A stretch of 64,000 nt of DNA from contig NZ_LUAW01000020.1 in NCBI RefSeq assembly GCF_001605895.1, positions 62,826 to 126,825 on the forward strand. Direction: 5' to 3'. Positions 54,445 through 64,000 of this stretch are shown here, one piece after another. This DNA is from Acinetobacter pragensis (GTDB lineage Bacteria; Pseudomonadota; Gammaproteobacteria; Pseudomonadales; Moraxellaceae). Below the pieces are notes generated by a model that did not search any database, had not been told where the DNA came from, and saw only the letters and a program-made list of their open reading frames with translations. The translations under genes were made by a program, and so were the position numbers. Numbering within the stretch: the first letter of the stretch is position 1; the number at the start of each line of letters is the position of its first letter.

Positions 54445-55902
54445 GTGAGCAAAGACACTATCATCGCCTTACATGCAGAGCACCAAGGTCGCTGGAAAAA
54501 CCGTGAAGAAATCGCGGAACAAATGATCGCCTTGATCGGTCAGCTTTACCGTGAAAAAAATATCGTTGTTTCAGTTTTTGGACGTTCTTTAGTTAACCGT
54601 TCAGTGATTCAGATTTTAAAAGCGCACCGCTTCACCCGCATGATGGACGTTGAGCTTTCTGTTGTTCATACTTTCCCAATTCTTGAAGCTTTGGCTAAAG
54701 TGGAAAACATTGGTACAGCTGAAATTGATCTTGGCAAATTGGCTGTTGCATTGAAAGAACAGGGCGGCGATTTAACTGCTTTTGTTGCTGACGCAGTGAA
54801 ATCTGTGGAAGGCCGTGCGACTTCAGTAGAAGGCCGTGATGTTGTTCTTTACGGTTTCGGCCGCATTGGCCGCATTCTTGCGCGCTTAATGATTGGTCAA
54901 TCAGGTTTAGGCCGCGGCTTAAACATTAAAGCCATTGTTGTTCGTAAATCTTCTGATGGCGATTTAGAAAAACGCGCATCTTTGCTGCGCCGTGACTCTA
55001 TTCATGGTCCATTTTCTGGCACAATTTCTGTCGATGAAGAAAACGAAGCAATTATTGCAAACGGTCAATTCATCAAAGTAATTTATGCATCTAGCCCGGC
55101 AGAAGTGGATTACACAGCTTACGGCATCGAAAATGCATTGGTAATCGACAACACAGGTAAATGGCGTGATGCTGAAGGCCTTGCGCAGCACTTGAAATGC
55201 CCAGGCGCTGCACGTGTGATTTTGACTGCACCAGGTAAAGGCGACATGAAGAACGTGGTGTTTGGTGTAAACCAAGCAGACATTCTTGATGAAGATACCA
55301 TTATCTCTGCTGCAAGCTGCACAACAAATGCCATCACGCCAACACTGAAAGTGCTACATGACAAATACACAGTGCTGAATGGCCACGTTGAAACAGTTCA
55401 CTCGTTCACTAACGATCAGAACTTAATTGACAACTACCATAAAGCTGACCGCCGTGGCCGTGCTGCAACATTGAACATGGTAATTACGGAAACTGGCGCG
55501 GCTAAAGCAGTTGCTAAAGCGCTTCCAGCGCTTCAAGGTAAATTGACTGGCAACTCTGTACGTGTTCCTACTCCAAACGTATCGCTTGCGATTTTGAACT
55601 TAACTTTAGATAAAGAAGTTGATCGCGACGAAGTGAATGAATACATCCGTAAAATTTCAATCAGCTCAAGCCTTCAAGGTCAAATTGGCTATACCAACTC
55701 TACAGAGGTTGTATCGTCTGATTTTATCGGTTCGCGTACTGCGGGCGTATTTGATGCGCAAGCAACAATTACTTCAGGCAACCGTTTAACTGCTTATGTT
55801 TGGTATGACAATGAAGTGGGTTACAGCTGCCAAGTATTGCGTATTGCTGAACAAATGGGCGGCGTGAGCTATCCTAAAATTCCTGCTGAAACAAATGCAT
55901 AA
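54445..55902 (+). CDS. gap: Glyceraldehyde-3-phosphate dehydrogenase, long form
   Basis: Phosphorylating GAPDH of glycolysis/gluconeogenesis, 485 residues instead of the usual 330-340. A helical extension of about 128 residues (RWKNREEIAEQMIALIGQLYREK, HRFTRMMDVELSVVHTF) precedes the core. Core: NAD-binding YGFGRIGRILARLMI, catalytic Cys in SAASCTTNAITPT, KADRRGRAATLNMVITETGAAKAVAKALPAL, and VWYDNEVGYSCQ. Such long forms occur in Acinetobacter and Pseudomonas, where flux is mostly gluconeogenic. Starts at GTG, AGAGGAC upstream. Confidence 0.93.
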   Translation: MSKDTIIALHAEHQGRWKNREEIAEQMIALIGQLYREKNIVVSVFGRSLVNRSVIQILKAHRFTRMMDVELSVVHTFPILEALAKVENIGTAEIDLGKLAVALKEQGGDLTAFVADAVKSVEGRATSVEGRDVVLYGFGRIGRILARLMIGQSGLGRGLNIKAIVVRKSSDGDLEKRASLLRRDSIHGPFSGTISVDEENEAIIANGQFIKVIYASSPAEVDYTAYGIENALVIDNTGKWRDAEGLAQHLKCPGAARVILTAPGKGDMKNVVFGVNQADILDEDTIISAASCTTNAITPTLKVLHDKYTVLNGHVETVHSFTNDQNLIDNYHKADRRGRAATLNMVITETGAAKAVAKALPALQGKLTGNSVRVPTPNVSLAILNLTLDKEVDRDEVNEYIRKISISSSLQGQIGYTNSTEVVSSDFIGSRTAGVFDAQATITSGNRLTAYVWYDNEVGYSCQVLRIAEQMGGVSYPKIPAETNA

Positions 55903-56220
55903 TTCTTTTGTATTTTAGTTTTTAGCTAAAAAAGAGCCTCAATTGAGGCTCTTTTTTTATGGCAGGCTGTTTTTCAGCTTATAGCATTGCAAGGCAAAAA
56001 CACCCAATTGATTAAAATGCACAGCTGTAGCGGGTTTATTGGCCACTGCTTGTTTTAAAAATAGCGGATATGATGAAACAGCCTTTTATAGGGTTTTTCT
56101 TTTATAATAAGTACATGAAATAAATAAATAAAATGCTACAAAAGTTGACGAATTAATGCAGATTAAATCAGTAAGTTTTGAAACAATAGCGGTAAATTAA
56201 AAAGAAGTTAAGGATTAACT
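55903..56220. other. Interval between gap and the beta-repeat operon
   Basis: 318 bases. The terminator at 55928-55959 ends gap. The rest is AT-rich and must hold the promoter of the next operon, but I see no sure -35/-10 pair and no gene. Confidence 0.6.
55928..55959 (+). terminator. Terminator of gap
   Basis: AAAAAAGAGCCTCAA / TTGAGGCTCTTTTTTT, a near-perfect long stem with a T-run. Confidence 0.93.
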
Positions 56221-56964
56221 TTGCAAATAAAGCACGTGCTCAGCGGATTGGCGTTTATTGTGTTTGCAGCTCTGTGTGGTGTACTGATCGCCATTTGGGT
56301 GTTCAAGCATTTTAATATTTATATTCCGCTGAATAATCAAAATGTGAATATTGATCTGCAGGAGCCTTTGCAGGCAGAAGTGAAAATTCATGACGCGCTG
56401 GATGTGGATGTTTCGGGGCGGGTCAATGCAGAAATTCCAATTAAAGAACAGCTGAATATTCCATTAAGCCAGACCCTGACCCCGCGTGTATATTTTGACA
56501 ATCAAGTGCCAATTAAAACGGTTATTCCTGTGCGGGAAATACTGAAGGTTAATCAAAATTTGGCGGTTGATACACAGGTCAAAGTTAAAGTGATGGGGCA
56601 GGATATTACTCTGCCGCTAAAAGGCACTATACCTATTCAGCTGGATGTGCCGATTACGATGAATGTGCCCTTAGAGCAAAAAATTCATCTGAAGTTTAAT
56701 GCGCCAGTAAAGACTGTCTTAAAAGAAAATCTGCGTATTCCGCTAGAGGCAACGCTAAAAACCAATATTCCAATTGAAGGCCATTTAAACGTACCGGTTA
56801 AAACGGCACTGAAAGCCTCTGTGGATGTGCAAAACACTTTGCCAGTTAAAATTAAGCAGGGGCAATTGGTCATTCCGTTGAACAGCATGCGTGTCGCCCG
56901 TAGCCATCCGCCTACTGCATCTGCTCCAGATGCTGAGCAAGCGCAAAATACGGGGCAGCCGTGA
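56221..56964 (+). CDS. Membrane-anchored beta-repeat protein, first of pair
   Basis: 247-residue protein I do not recognise. A short N-terminus and one membrane span (about 6-29, LSGLAFIVFAALCGVLIAIW) anchor it; the rest is exported. From about 34 to 225 it is nearly all short strands carrying a (V/I/L)P(I/L/V) pair every 10-20 residues (EIPIKEQLNIPL, QVPIKTVIPV, TLPLKGTIPIQLDVPI, NVPLEQKIHL, RIPLEATLK, NIPIEGHLNVPV). This predicts an elongated beta structure. The Pro/Thr-rich tail (SHPPTASAPDAEQ) is disordered. TTG start; AAGTTAAGGATTAAC precedes it. The next gene starts at its stop. Confidence 0.78.
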   Translation: MQIKHVLSGLAFIVFAALCGVLIAIWVFKHFNIYIPLNNQNVNIDLQEPLQAEVKIHDALDVDVSGRVNAEIPIKEQLNIPLSQTLTPRVYFDNQVPIKTVIPVREILKVNQNLAVDTQVKVKVMGQDITLPLKGTIPIQLDVPITMNVPLEQKIHLKFNAPVKTVLKENLRIPLEATLKTNIPIEGHLNVPVKTALKASVDVQNTLPVKIKQGQLVIPLNSMRVARSHPPTASAPDAEQAQNTGQP

Positions 56965-57644
56965 TGCGGATCTTCAATTCCGCCAAGCGCATGATGCTGA
57001 GTTTTAGCGCGGCAACATGCCTGATAGCGCTCTTGTTTTGGCTGTATTTGAACGTGCAGGCATCTATGCAGGTCGCAGCGCAGCGCGCAGATATAGAACT
57101 GCCGCATTCGCTGCCCACGCGGATTCATGTCGGCAATTATCTGCAAACCCAATCGGTAGGCACATTAGGCACAAAAATTGAGATTAACCGGCAATTGGCT
57201 TTGCCGCTGCAGGGCAAATATTTGGCAAATTTGCAGTTTACTGTAGAAGTCCCCGTCTCTGTAGATCTTGATTATGAAACGGTGATTAAAATTGATCAGA
57301 TGATGCCTTTGAAGGCATCAACCGATTTGGTGGTAAAAAATACCTTGTTGCCCAAGTTTCCTTTGAATATGGATATTCCTATTCGCTTAGATGTTCCATT
57401 TCATTTAAAGAAAACCTACCGGATACCGATTAAAATTTTGTTTGATGGGCCGGTCCATCTGGCTTTTGACGAAACCATTCAGCTGCATGTGCTGCATCAG
57501 TTCGCGCCGAAGCTGAATATCAATGATGCGATGACCATGCGCAGAATTGCCTCTTTCCGTGCAACGATGTATAACGCCGAGCGTAATACTCAAGCCAACT
57601 TAAATATGAATATGCAGCTGCCGCTGAGAAATATTCATCCATAA
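56964..57644 (+). CDS. Membrane-anchored beta-repeat protein, second of pair
   Basis: 226-residue protein of the same kind as its neighbour: basic N-terminus (MRIFNSAKRMM), one membrane span (about 11-32), then exported beta repeats (RQLALPLQGKYL, VEVPVSVDLDYETVIKI, NMDIPIRLDVPFHLKKTYRIPIKI), ending with a helix-like basic part (DAMTMRRIASFRATMYNAERN) and MNMQLPLRNIHP. The ATG overlaps the previous stop by one base (TGATG); a GTG one codon earlier is possible. Coupled translation and shared architecture suggest the two form one complex. Function unknown. Confidence 0.77.
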   Translation: MRIFNSAKRMMLSFSAATCLIALLFWLYLNVQASMQVAAQRADIELPHSLPTRIHVGNYLQTQSVGTLGTKIEINRQLALPLQGKYLANLQFTVEVPVSVDLDYETVIKIDQMMPLKASTDLVVKNTLLPKFPLNMDIPIRLDVPFHLKKTYRIPIKILFDGPVHLAFDETIQLHVLHQFAPKLNINDAMTMRRIASFRATMYNAERNTQANLNMNMQLPLRNIHP

Positions 57645-57724
57645 TTATCAGCTTAGCTGAATTAAATGATGAACGTCATTCGTATGATTTTATAAAGAAG
57701 GGATTCCATATATCCATCAGGCTT

Positions 57725-57762
57725 CAAAGAAACCCTTTGCCGTAAAGCAAAGGGTTTCTTTT
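57725..57762 (+). terminator. Terminator of the beta-repeat operon
   Basis: A 15-bp stem AAAGAAACCCTTTGC / GCAAAGGGTTTCTTT over CGTAAA, with a T-run. Confidence 0.92.
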
Positions 57763-57840
57763 CAAGGCGCTATAGGTCGAGGCAACCTTTAGCCAGCGCT
57801 ATGGCGGAGCAAGCAATTCAAGATGAACGGTTTGCTTTAC

Positions 57841-58695
57841 TTAATGGAACAGCGTTTTAATTTGCTCTGCAATTGGGGTGGTTTTACGGCCAATCAGCTG
57901 TTCTAAATCTTTACTGCTGCTGAACATTGCACCTTGTGCAGTCTGTACATCAGCATCAACAATTACATCAATTAACGGTGCGGGCAATCCAGCTTGGGCT
58001 AAGCTCTGAGTCAGTTCTGCAGCCGTTAAGTTTTGGTAAATAACCGCTTTACTGGATGCATCTGCAATAAATTGCGCCAGATCCGCTTTGGTAAAGCTTT
58101 CGGAACCGGCCAGTTCATACGTTTTATGCTCATGTCCTGTACTTGCCAAGACTTGCGCAGCGGCCTCAGCGTAATCTGTGCGGGATGCTGAACTGATTTT
58201 ACCTGTTTGGGAGGCGCCATACAAAATGCCGGATTCCGCAATTTGTGCCACAGTGGCTAAATAGTTATCGCTATACCAGTTGTTGCGCAGGAATGTATAG
58301 TCTAATCCGCTTGCTTTAATTAAGGCTTCGGTTTCACGGTGCTCCTGTGCCAGCCCCAATGGTGAATGCGCTGCATTCAGTAAACTAGTGTAGGCAATGT
58401 AAGGTACGCCGGCCTGTACAGCAGCTTCAATAACCGCTTTGTGCTGCGGTGTGCGGCGCCCAATTTCATTGGCGGAAATCAGCAGCAGCTTGTCTATGCC
58501 ATGCAGGGACGGAACTAATGTTTCGGGCGTATCATAATCAAAATGACGAAGTTCTATGCCTTGCTGTTTCAAGCCGTCAGCTTTAGCTTCATCGCGTACG
58601 AGAGCAATGATTTGACTGGCGTTGATTTTATTGAGCAGCGCTTTAATCACCAATTGACCGAGTTGGCCTGTCACGCCAGTAATTGCAATTTTCAT
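57841..58695 (-). CDS. qorB: NmrA-like NAD(P)H:quinone oxidoreductase QorB type
   Basis: Short-chain-dehydrogenase-like (NmrA/TMR) enzyme, 284 residues, close to E. coli QorB (YtfG), an NADPH:quinone reductase. N-terminal GVTGQLGQLVIKAL near 7-20, ALVRDEAKADGLKQQGIELRHFDYDTPETL, and FLRNNWYSDNYL, a family block around the active site. It is divergent from an HxlR regulator with a short intergenic region, the same pairing as E. coli ytfG/ytfH. Confidence 0.88.
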   Translation of the reverse strand: MKIAITGVTGQLGQLVIKALLNKINASQIIALVRDEAKADGLKQQGIELRHFDYDTPETLVPSLHGIDKLLLISANEIGRRTPQHKAVIEAAVQAGVPYIAYTSLLNAAHSPLGLAQEHRETEALIKASGLDYTFLRNNWYSDNYLATVAQIAESGILYGASQTGKISSASRTDYAEAAAQVLASTGHEHKTYELAGSESFTKADLAQFIADASSKAVIYQNLTAAELTQSLAQAGLPAPLIDVIVDADVQTAQGAMFSSSKDLEQLIGRKTTPIAEQIKTLFH

Positions 58696-58767
58696 CTTCT
58701 TTCCTCTGGATATGTCTGCCTGACATGTCTATAAAATATACTTGATGATCAAATCATAATCTGATAG

Positions 58768-58789
58768 CTTACAAAATGTAAGTACGTAC
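58768..58789. promoter_or_regulatory. Candidate operator between qorB and its HxlR regulator
   Basis: CTTACA-AAA-TGTAAG is an inverted repeat (58768-58782) joined to the palindrome GTACGTAC (58782-58789). It lies in the 129-base divergent interval. The repeat-plus-palindrome arrangement suits a dimeric winged-helix repressor; binding is inferred. Confidence 0.5.
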
Positions 58790-58824
58790 CAAAAAGTTAG
58801 TTTGTTACGGATTGGAGAGATTTA

Positions 58825-59202
58825 ATGAGCACATATGCTTCGAGTAAATTATTAGGGCAAGTGTTGTCCGCAAATTGCCCCTCACGGGAAATCTTAGAGC
58901 ACATCACCAGTAAATGGTCTGTTCTAGTTTTACGGTGCCTGAGTGAAGGCGTACACCGTTTCAGTGAGCTGAAGAAACGCATAGAGGGCATCAGTGAAAA
59001 AATGCTGGCGCAAACCTTAAAAACATTGGAACAGGACGGCTTGATTTTGCGTACTGTATATCCCGTCGTTCCGCCAAAAGTTGAATACCAGCTGACTTTT
59101 ATAGGCTCACAGGCGGCGGAAAAAATTATGTATTTAATTGGCTGGATTGAGCAGAATATTCCGGAAATATTAAGCAATAAAAACAGCAGTAAAAGCGCTT
59201 AA
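58825..59202 (+). CDS. HxlR-family regulator, QorR-like
   Basis: Winged-helix regulator, 125 residues. The N-terminal NCPSREILEHITSKWSVLVLRCL carries the conserved Cys (about 15) that senses quinones or oxidants in QorR-type HxlR proteins, followed by GVHRFSELKKRIEGISEKMLAQTLKTLEQDGLI (recognition helix and wing). Divergent from qorB, which it probably represses, possibly with itself, through the operator-like repeat in the shared interval. Confidence 0.88.
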   Translation: MSTYASSKLLGQVLSANCPSREILEHITSKWSVLVLRCLSEGVHRFSELKKRIEGISEKMLAQTLKTLEQDGLILRTVYPVVPPKVEYQLTFIGSQAAEKIMYLIGWIEQNIPEILSNKNSSKSA

Positions 59203-59259
59203 ACTCAATGTTTGAGCAGGAATGCTGCGCTATGCGGTAAAGTGCATAAAGCAAAAGGA

Positions 59260-60384
59260 ATGGACGTATTGAATATTCAGAATAGCCTTTTGAAAATTAT
59301 TGATTGGAGCATCTTTTCTAAAATTCAATTGATTATGGCATCCTCTGTGCACATGGATTTAGGCTTGCTGTATATGTCATTCAAAGTGATGGCGCAGCCT
59401 TTAGCGAACATAGAGTTTTTAAAAGCCGCAAATGGAGTGCTGTATGTTTATCTGCTGATAGGGAGCATGCTGTTTTTATTGGGTTTTTGGCTGAAAAAAT
59501 ATAATAAGTTCGGTAATTTTTATGCACATTTAGGTGTGAACTATAACGCAATTTCTATGCTGCTGTCGGCATTTGCCTTAGGCATAATCAATATCACCAA
59601 TGGTGTTATTTTTATTGGCTCCTGCCTGATTTTGATGATTTTGCTGCCTAAAAAAGTGGTGTATTGGGGAATTGCAAATACAGCGGTTTTATTTTTGGTA
59701 TTGATATGCCTAACCGTGAACGGCAGCATTCATTATGCCCCGATTTTCCAGCCATACGTTACTTTCTCTGCAGATATACAGAATTTTTATTTAATTAATT
59801 CAAGTATCTATATGGTTTTTTATTCGGCCCTAATGATATGGGTGCTGAATATTTGCCTGCGGAACTGGAATCTTAAAAATGAACAGATTAAACAGCTGTC
59901 TTTAATGGATGGCTTGACGGAACTATATAACCGCAGGGTTCTAGAAAAAGCGCAGCACAATTTTACAGCGTCAGGCGTTCCAGAAAATTGCGGCTTGATC
60001 ATTTTAGATTTGGACAATTTTAAGCAAATAAATGATGAGCACGGTCATTTTTTCGGTGATCAGGTGCTGAAGCATGTGGCTAAAATATTAAAAGAAAAAT
60101 CACGTGCTGATGATTTGCCTATCCGCTATGGCGGTGAAGAGTTTCTGCTGCTGTTGAAAAATACATCTAAACATGAATGCCATCAAATTGCAGGGCGGAT
60201 TTTAAGCGCTTTGAATCAAGAGCCGGTTCAGCTGAATCTGCATCAGAACCTGATTGTGACTGCAAGCATGGGGGTGAGCCATAGCCATGACAATTTTAAA
60301 AATTTTGATGAACTGTTTAAAGCTGCAGATGAACAGCTGTATTTGGCCAAATCGCTTGGAAAGAACCAAATCTGCATGATTTAG
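59260..60384 (+). CDS. Membrane GGDEF diguanylate cyclase
   Basis: Membrane-bound c-di-GMP synthase. About 374 residues from the ATG after AAAAGGA (MDVLNIQNSLLK); earlier TTG and other later starts are possible because the ribosome site almost touches this ATG. Six predicted membrane segments at about 30-210, then a GGDEF domain: LSLMDGLTELYNRR, LDLDNFKQINDEHGHFFGDQVL, active site RYGGEEFLLLL. The inhibitory I-site RADD lies exactly five residues upstream of GGEEF, so it is probably feedback-controlled. Starts shortly after the HxlR gene and may be transcribed with it. Confidence 0.88.
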   Translation: MDVLNIQNSLLKIIDWSIFSKIQLIMASSVHMDLGLLYMSFKVMAQPLANIEFLKAANGVLYVYLLIGSMLFLLGFWLKKYNKFGNFYAHLGVNYNAISMLLSAFALGIINITNGVIFIGSCLILMILLPKKVVYWGIANTAVLFLVLICLTVNGSIHYAPIFQPYVTFSADIQNFYLINSSIYMVFYSALMIWVLNICLRNWNLKNEQIKQLSLMDGLTELYNRRVLEKAQHNFTASGVPENCGLIILDLDNFKQINDEHGHFFGDQVLKHVAKILKEKSRADDLPIRYGGEEFLLLLKNTSKHECHQIAGRILSALNQEPVQLNLHQNLIVTASMGVSHSHDNFKNFDELFKAADEQLYLAKSLGKNQICMI

Positions 60385-60629
60385 CGATAGCTCAATCATT
60401 TCTGAATGAAGCTGGCGTCGGGACTTTTCAGCAAAAGGATCATTATTGATTCTCAAACAATGCCGTTAAAAATAGCAAATGGCGGATTTGAAATTGAGGT
60501 ATCTAAGAATCAAGGGCCAATGCAGATGCATCAAGTCCAGTAAAATGAGCAAATATCTAAGGAACATGAATAATTCTATTCGAGAAATTCTTTAAAATAT
60601 GGCAGAATAGGCGGTTTTAAAGTTTTTAG

Positions 60630-61856
<1,227 letters not shown>

Positions 61857-61901
61857 TCTCTTATTTAGAGTAACGAATATCTAAGAGCAACTGAGGACAG
61901 G

Positions 61902-63035
61902 ATGATAGAAGTGGTAGATGGGCAGCGTCAGCTTAATGGCTGTAAACGGATTGTAGTTAAAATCGGTTCATCTTTACTCACAGCTAATGGAAAAGGTCTG
62001 GATCTGGATGCAATTTCGCATTGGGCGAAACAAATTGCAGATCTGCATGATGCGGGGCATGAAATTATTCTTGTCTCTTCCGGCGCTGTGGCTGAAGGCA
62101 TGGTTCGCATGAAGCTTGAAAACCGACCCACAGATCTGCCCAGTCTTCAGGCGTGCGCTGCAATTGGCCAAATGGGGCTTATTCAGACTTGGTCTAGCGT
62201 TCTGGAACAGCATGACATTGGCAGTGCGCAAGTTCTGTTAACGCATGATGATTTAGCTGACCGCCGCCGTTATTTAAACTCGTGCGATGCCTTGCAGCAT
62301 CTTATTGACTGGCGGGTGATTCCTGTTATCAATGAAAACGATACAGTGTCGACAGATGAAATCCGTTTTGGCGATAACGATACTTTAGCGGCTATGGTCG
62401 CAGGTCAAGTTCATGCAGATTTGCTGATTATTTTGACCGATCAGCAAGGGATGTTTGATTCTGATCCGCGTTCTAATCCAAATGCGAAACTGTTCCATAC
62501 AGTTCGCGCTTTGGATGAAAGCCTGTTTGATATGGCTGGCGGCGGCGGTAAATTCGGCCGCGGCGGCATGCTGACGAAAGTCCGCGCTGCGCGCTTAGCG
62601 GCTAAATCAGGCTGTCCAACCCTGATTGCCAGCGGCGAAAGCGATAATGTATTGGCGCGTTTAATGTCAGGTGAGCTGCTGGGCACATTGTTTATTACAG
62701 ACAATGACCGTATGACAGCGCATCAGCAATGGCTGGCTGCGCATTTGCAGACTGCTGGCCGTTTGGTGATTGATGATGGTGCCGTGAAGGCAATTAAAGA
62801 AAATCACCGCAGTTTGCTGCCGGTAGGCGTGCGTACGGTAGAAGGCCATTTTGAACGCGGTGATGTGGTGGAATGTGTCGATACACAGGGTGGCCGCGTT
62901 GCGGTGGGCCGTGTGAATTTCAGTTCACGTTCAGCTGAGCTGGTGAAAGGCTTGGCGTCTGATAAAGTGCATCAAGTGCTGGGTGAGGCGCGTTCGCTGG
63001 AAATGATCCACCGCAACCATATGGCGATTTACTGA
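61902..63035 (+). CDS. proB: Glutamate 5-kinase
   Basis: First enzyme of proline synthesis. 377 residues: N-terminal kinase domain ([70 protein letters not shown]) and a C-terminal PUA domain (about 275-360). proA is not adjacent. Pairs with obgE as often in gammaproteobacteria. Terminator follows. Confidence 0.96.
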   Translation: MIEVVDGQRQLNGCKRIVVKIGSSLLTANGKGLDLDAISHWAKQIADLHDAGHEIILVSSGAVAEGMVRMKLENRPTDLPSLQACAAIGQMGLIQTWSSVLEQHDIGSAQVLLTHDDLADRRRYLNSCDALQHLIDWRVIPVINENDTVSTDEIRFGDNDTLAAMVAGQVHADLLIILTDQQGMFDSDPRSNPNAKLFHTVRALDESLFDMAGGGGKFGRGGMLTKVRAARLAAKSGCPTLIASGESDNVLARLMSGELLGTLFITDNDRMTAHQQWLAAHLQTAGRLVIDDGAVKAIKENHRSLLPVGVRTVEGHFERGDVVECVDTQGGRVAVGRVNFSSRSAELVKGLASDKVHQVLGEARSLEMIHRNHMAIY

Positions 63036-63061
63036 AGCCGATCGTTTGGTTTTGCATCTTC

Positions 63062-63094
63062 AAAAAATCCCGCTTTCGAGCGGGATTTTGTTTT
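63062..63094. terminator. Terminator between proB and the PAP2 gene
   Basis: AAAATCCCGCT / AGCGGGATTTT stem over TTCG with A- and T-runs; convergent genes. Confidence 0.92.
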
Positions 63095-63104
63095 GAAGCG
63101 GATT

Positions 63105-63701
63105 TTATTTTATGAAGCCTTTTTCAATGAGCGGCTGAAACAGTTTTTGATAAATAGCCATCACCCAAACCATCAGCTGCTCCTTATATTTATTCCATAG
63201 CGTGAGCCCGGATGCATTGACCAGCAGCGCCAGCAAAAAACCGCCGACCATATCGATGGGAAAATGCACACCAACATAGACACGTGACCATGCAACCAGC
63301 CAAGCAAGAATAATCAGGAATTTTCCAACTTCACGTTGTGCAGAAAAATAATAAGCAAAGGCAATACTGCTGAAAATAGTCATGTGATTGCTGGGAAATG
63401 AGCCTGTAGGAGAGTGCTCGATCAGTGTGCGCCCAAGGTCCATCACAAAAGGGCGGGGGGTACTGAATACAGCAGATGCAATTTCACTGATAGATAAGGT
63501 GATGCAAGTAAAAATGAATGCTTTTAAAATCTGTTTTTTAACTTGATAGCCGCCGCGCAGCCATAAGATGGCGAAAATCAGCAGCATTACATAAATTAAA
63601 TCATGCGCGATGAAAATTGCATAATGCATCATGATGGAAGAGGCCTGTTCAGGCGCGTTCAATAAGTTGAATAAATATAAATTTAAGTGGTCAATCGGCA
63701 T
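63105..63701 (-). CDS. PAP2-family undecaprenyl-diphosphatase-like phosphatase
   Basis: Inner-membrane PAP2 phosphatase, 198 residues, about five membrane segments. The three motif parts are visible: STPRPF (near 88-93), PSNHMTIFSS (near 108-117) with the acid-base His, and SRVYVGVHFPIDMVGG (near 148-163) with the nucleophile His. Best guess is a BcrC/UppP-like undecaprenyl diphosphatase that recycles the cell-wall lipid carrier; other lipid phosphates cannot be excluded. The basic C-terminal tail is family-untypical. Confidence 0.85.
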   Translation of the reverse strand: MPIDHLNLYLFNLLNAPEQASSIMMHYAIFIAHDLIYVMLLIFAILWLRGGYQVKKQILKAFIFTCITLSISEIASAVFSTPRPFVMDLGRTLIEHSPTGSFPSNHMTIFSSIAFAYYFSAQREVGKFLIILAWLVAWSRVYVGVHFPIDMVGGFLLALLVNASGLTLWNKYKEQLMVWVMAIYQKLFQPLIEKGFIK

Positions 63702-63789
63702 GACAAAAACATGAATAATAATGAAAAATTGACGAGAACTTTATCAAATAAAAAACCGGGCTATGTAATTTAATGCAGCAAAACTGAAA

Positions 63790-63821
63790 TAAAAAAACCT
63801 GCCCATAGGCAGGTTTTTTAC
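63790..63821 (-). terminator. Terminator of the TonB-dependent receptor gene
   Basis: AAAAACCTGCC / GGCAGGTTTTT stem over CATA, just past the receptor stop. Confidence 0.9.
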
Positions 63822-63835
63822 AGAATCATGAACGG

Positions 63836-64000
63836 TTAAAAATCAAAAGATGTCTGCAGGAAGAAGGTACGCGGCTGCCCGACATATTTGCCTCCTGTAC
63901 TGTCTGTTGAACGGGTGTAATACTGTTTATCGAAAACATTTTTTATGCCTGCCGCAACTTTTAGGCCATTCAGCTGCTGATTGAAATCATAGCCAGCGCG
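63836..64000 (-). CDS. TonB-dependent receptor, 3' end only
   Basis: The last 54 residues of a gene that runs off the right edge. The reading LKVAAGIKNVFDKQYY is the usual penultimate-strand motif of TonB-dependent siderophore receptors, and the protein ends GQPRTFFLQTSFDF, with an aromatic C-terminus for barrel assembly. Substrate cannot be told from this part. Confidence 0.85.
   Translation of the reverse strand, partial: RAGYDFNQQLNGLKVAAGIKNVFDKQYYTRSTDSTGGKYVGQPRTFFLQTSFDF

Overview
This window is a stretch of Acinetobacter chromosome. The evidence is a CarO-type outer-membrane channel, the pabC-mltG-tmk and lepA-lepB-DUF4845-rnc-era-recO-pdxJ core clusters, a moderately AT-rich base composition and moraxellid protein sequences throughout. 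I cannot fix the species. I saw no insertion sequence, prophage, CRISPR array, rRNA operon or replication origin; the window is mostly core genes with a few accessory islands.

Layout. 1-9 kb: carO, a FadL-family porin, and the sulfate uptake cluster read leftwards (two tandem sulfate-binding proteins, a small serine hydrolase, cysT, cysW, cysA, then the regulator cysB). 9-12 kb: pabC-mltG-tmk and a hotdog thioesterase. 12-24 kb: nadB, a DegP/MucD-type protease, a second thioesterase, then the long lepA-lepB-DUF4845-rnc-era-lipoprotein-recO-pdxJ-miaE run and a DUF4198 protein. 24.7-25.2 kb: three tRNA-Asn(GUU) genes in two transcription units, each with its own strong sigma70 promoter. 25-28.6 kb: sodB, a Nif3-like protein, a membrane-anchored HtrA protease and a small unknown gene. 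28.7-35 kb: a rearranged pyrimidine-utilisation (rut) locus. 35-42 kb: a carboxymuconolactone decarboxylase-like protein, fadE, lipA and sthA. 41.7-47 kb: a TauD/TfdA dioxygenase, a major facilitator transporter with an overlapping 44-residue membrane peptide, and two tandem OmpW-family barrels. 47-54 kb: a small basic protein, a PAS-GGDEF protein, a macrodomain-like protein, uvrB, a lipocalin and a RarD-type transporter. 54-64 kb: a long GAPDH, a two-gene operon of membrane-anchored proteins built from short beta repeats, a qorB/HxlR divergent pair, a membrane GGDEF protein, obgE, proB, a PAP2 phosphatase and the 3' end of a TonB-dependent receptor.

The best candidates for new biology are these. 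(1) The rut locus is split into rutD and rutABCFG, each preceded by a -24/-12 (sigma54) promoter with exact GG-N10-GC spacing. It lacks rutE and ends in a beta-hydroxyacid dehydrogenase that probably does the missing malonic-semialdehyde reduction. (2) The pair at 56221-57644 encodes two single-pass membrane proteins whose exported parts are almost wholly short (V/I)P-hydrophobic strand repeats, of no function I recognise. (3) A 44-residue single-span peptide overlaps the end of a transporter gene. (4) A macrodomain-like protein carries an additional C-terminal region. Non-coding signals include a 16-bp perfect inverted repeat upstream of uvrB, a 26-bp perfect palindrome between the two sbp genes, and a terminator-like hairpin in the lepA leader.
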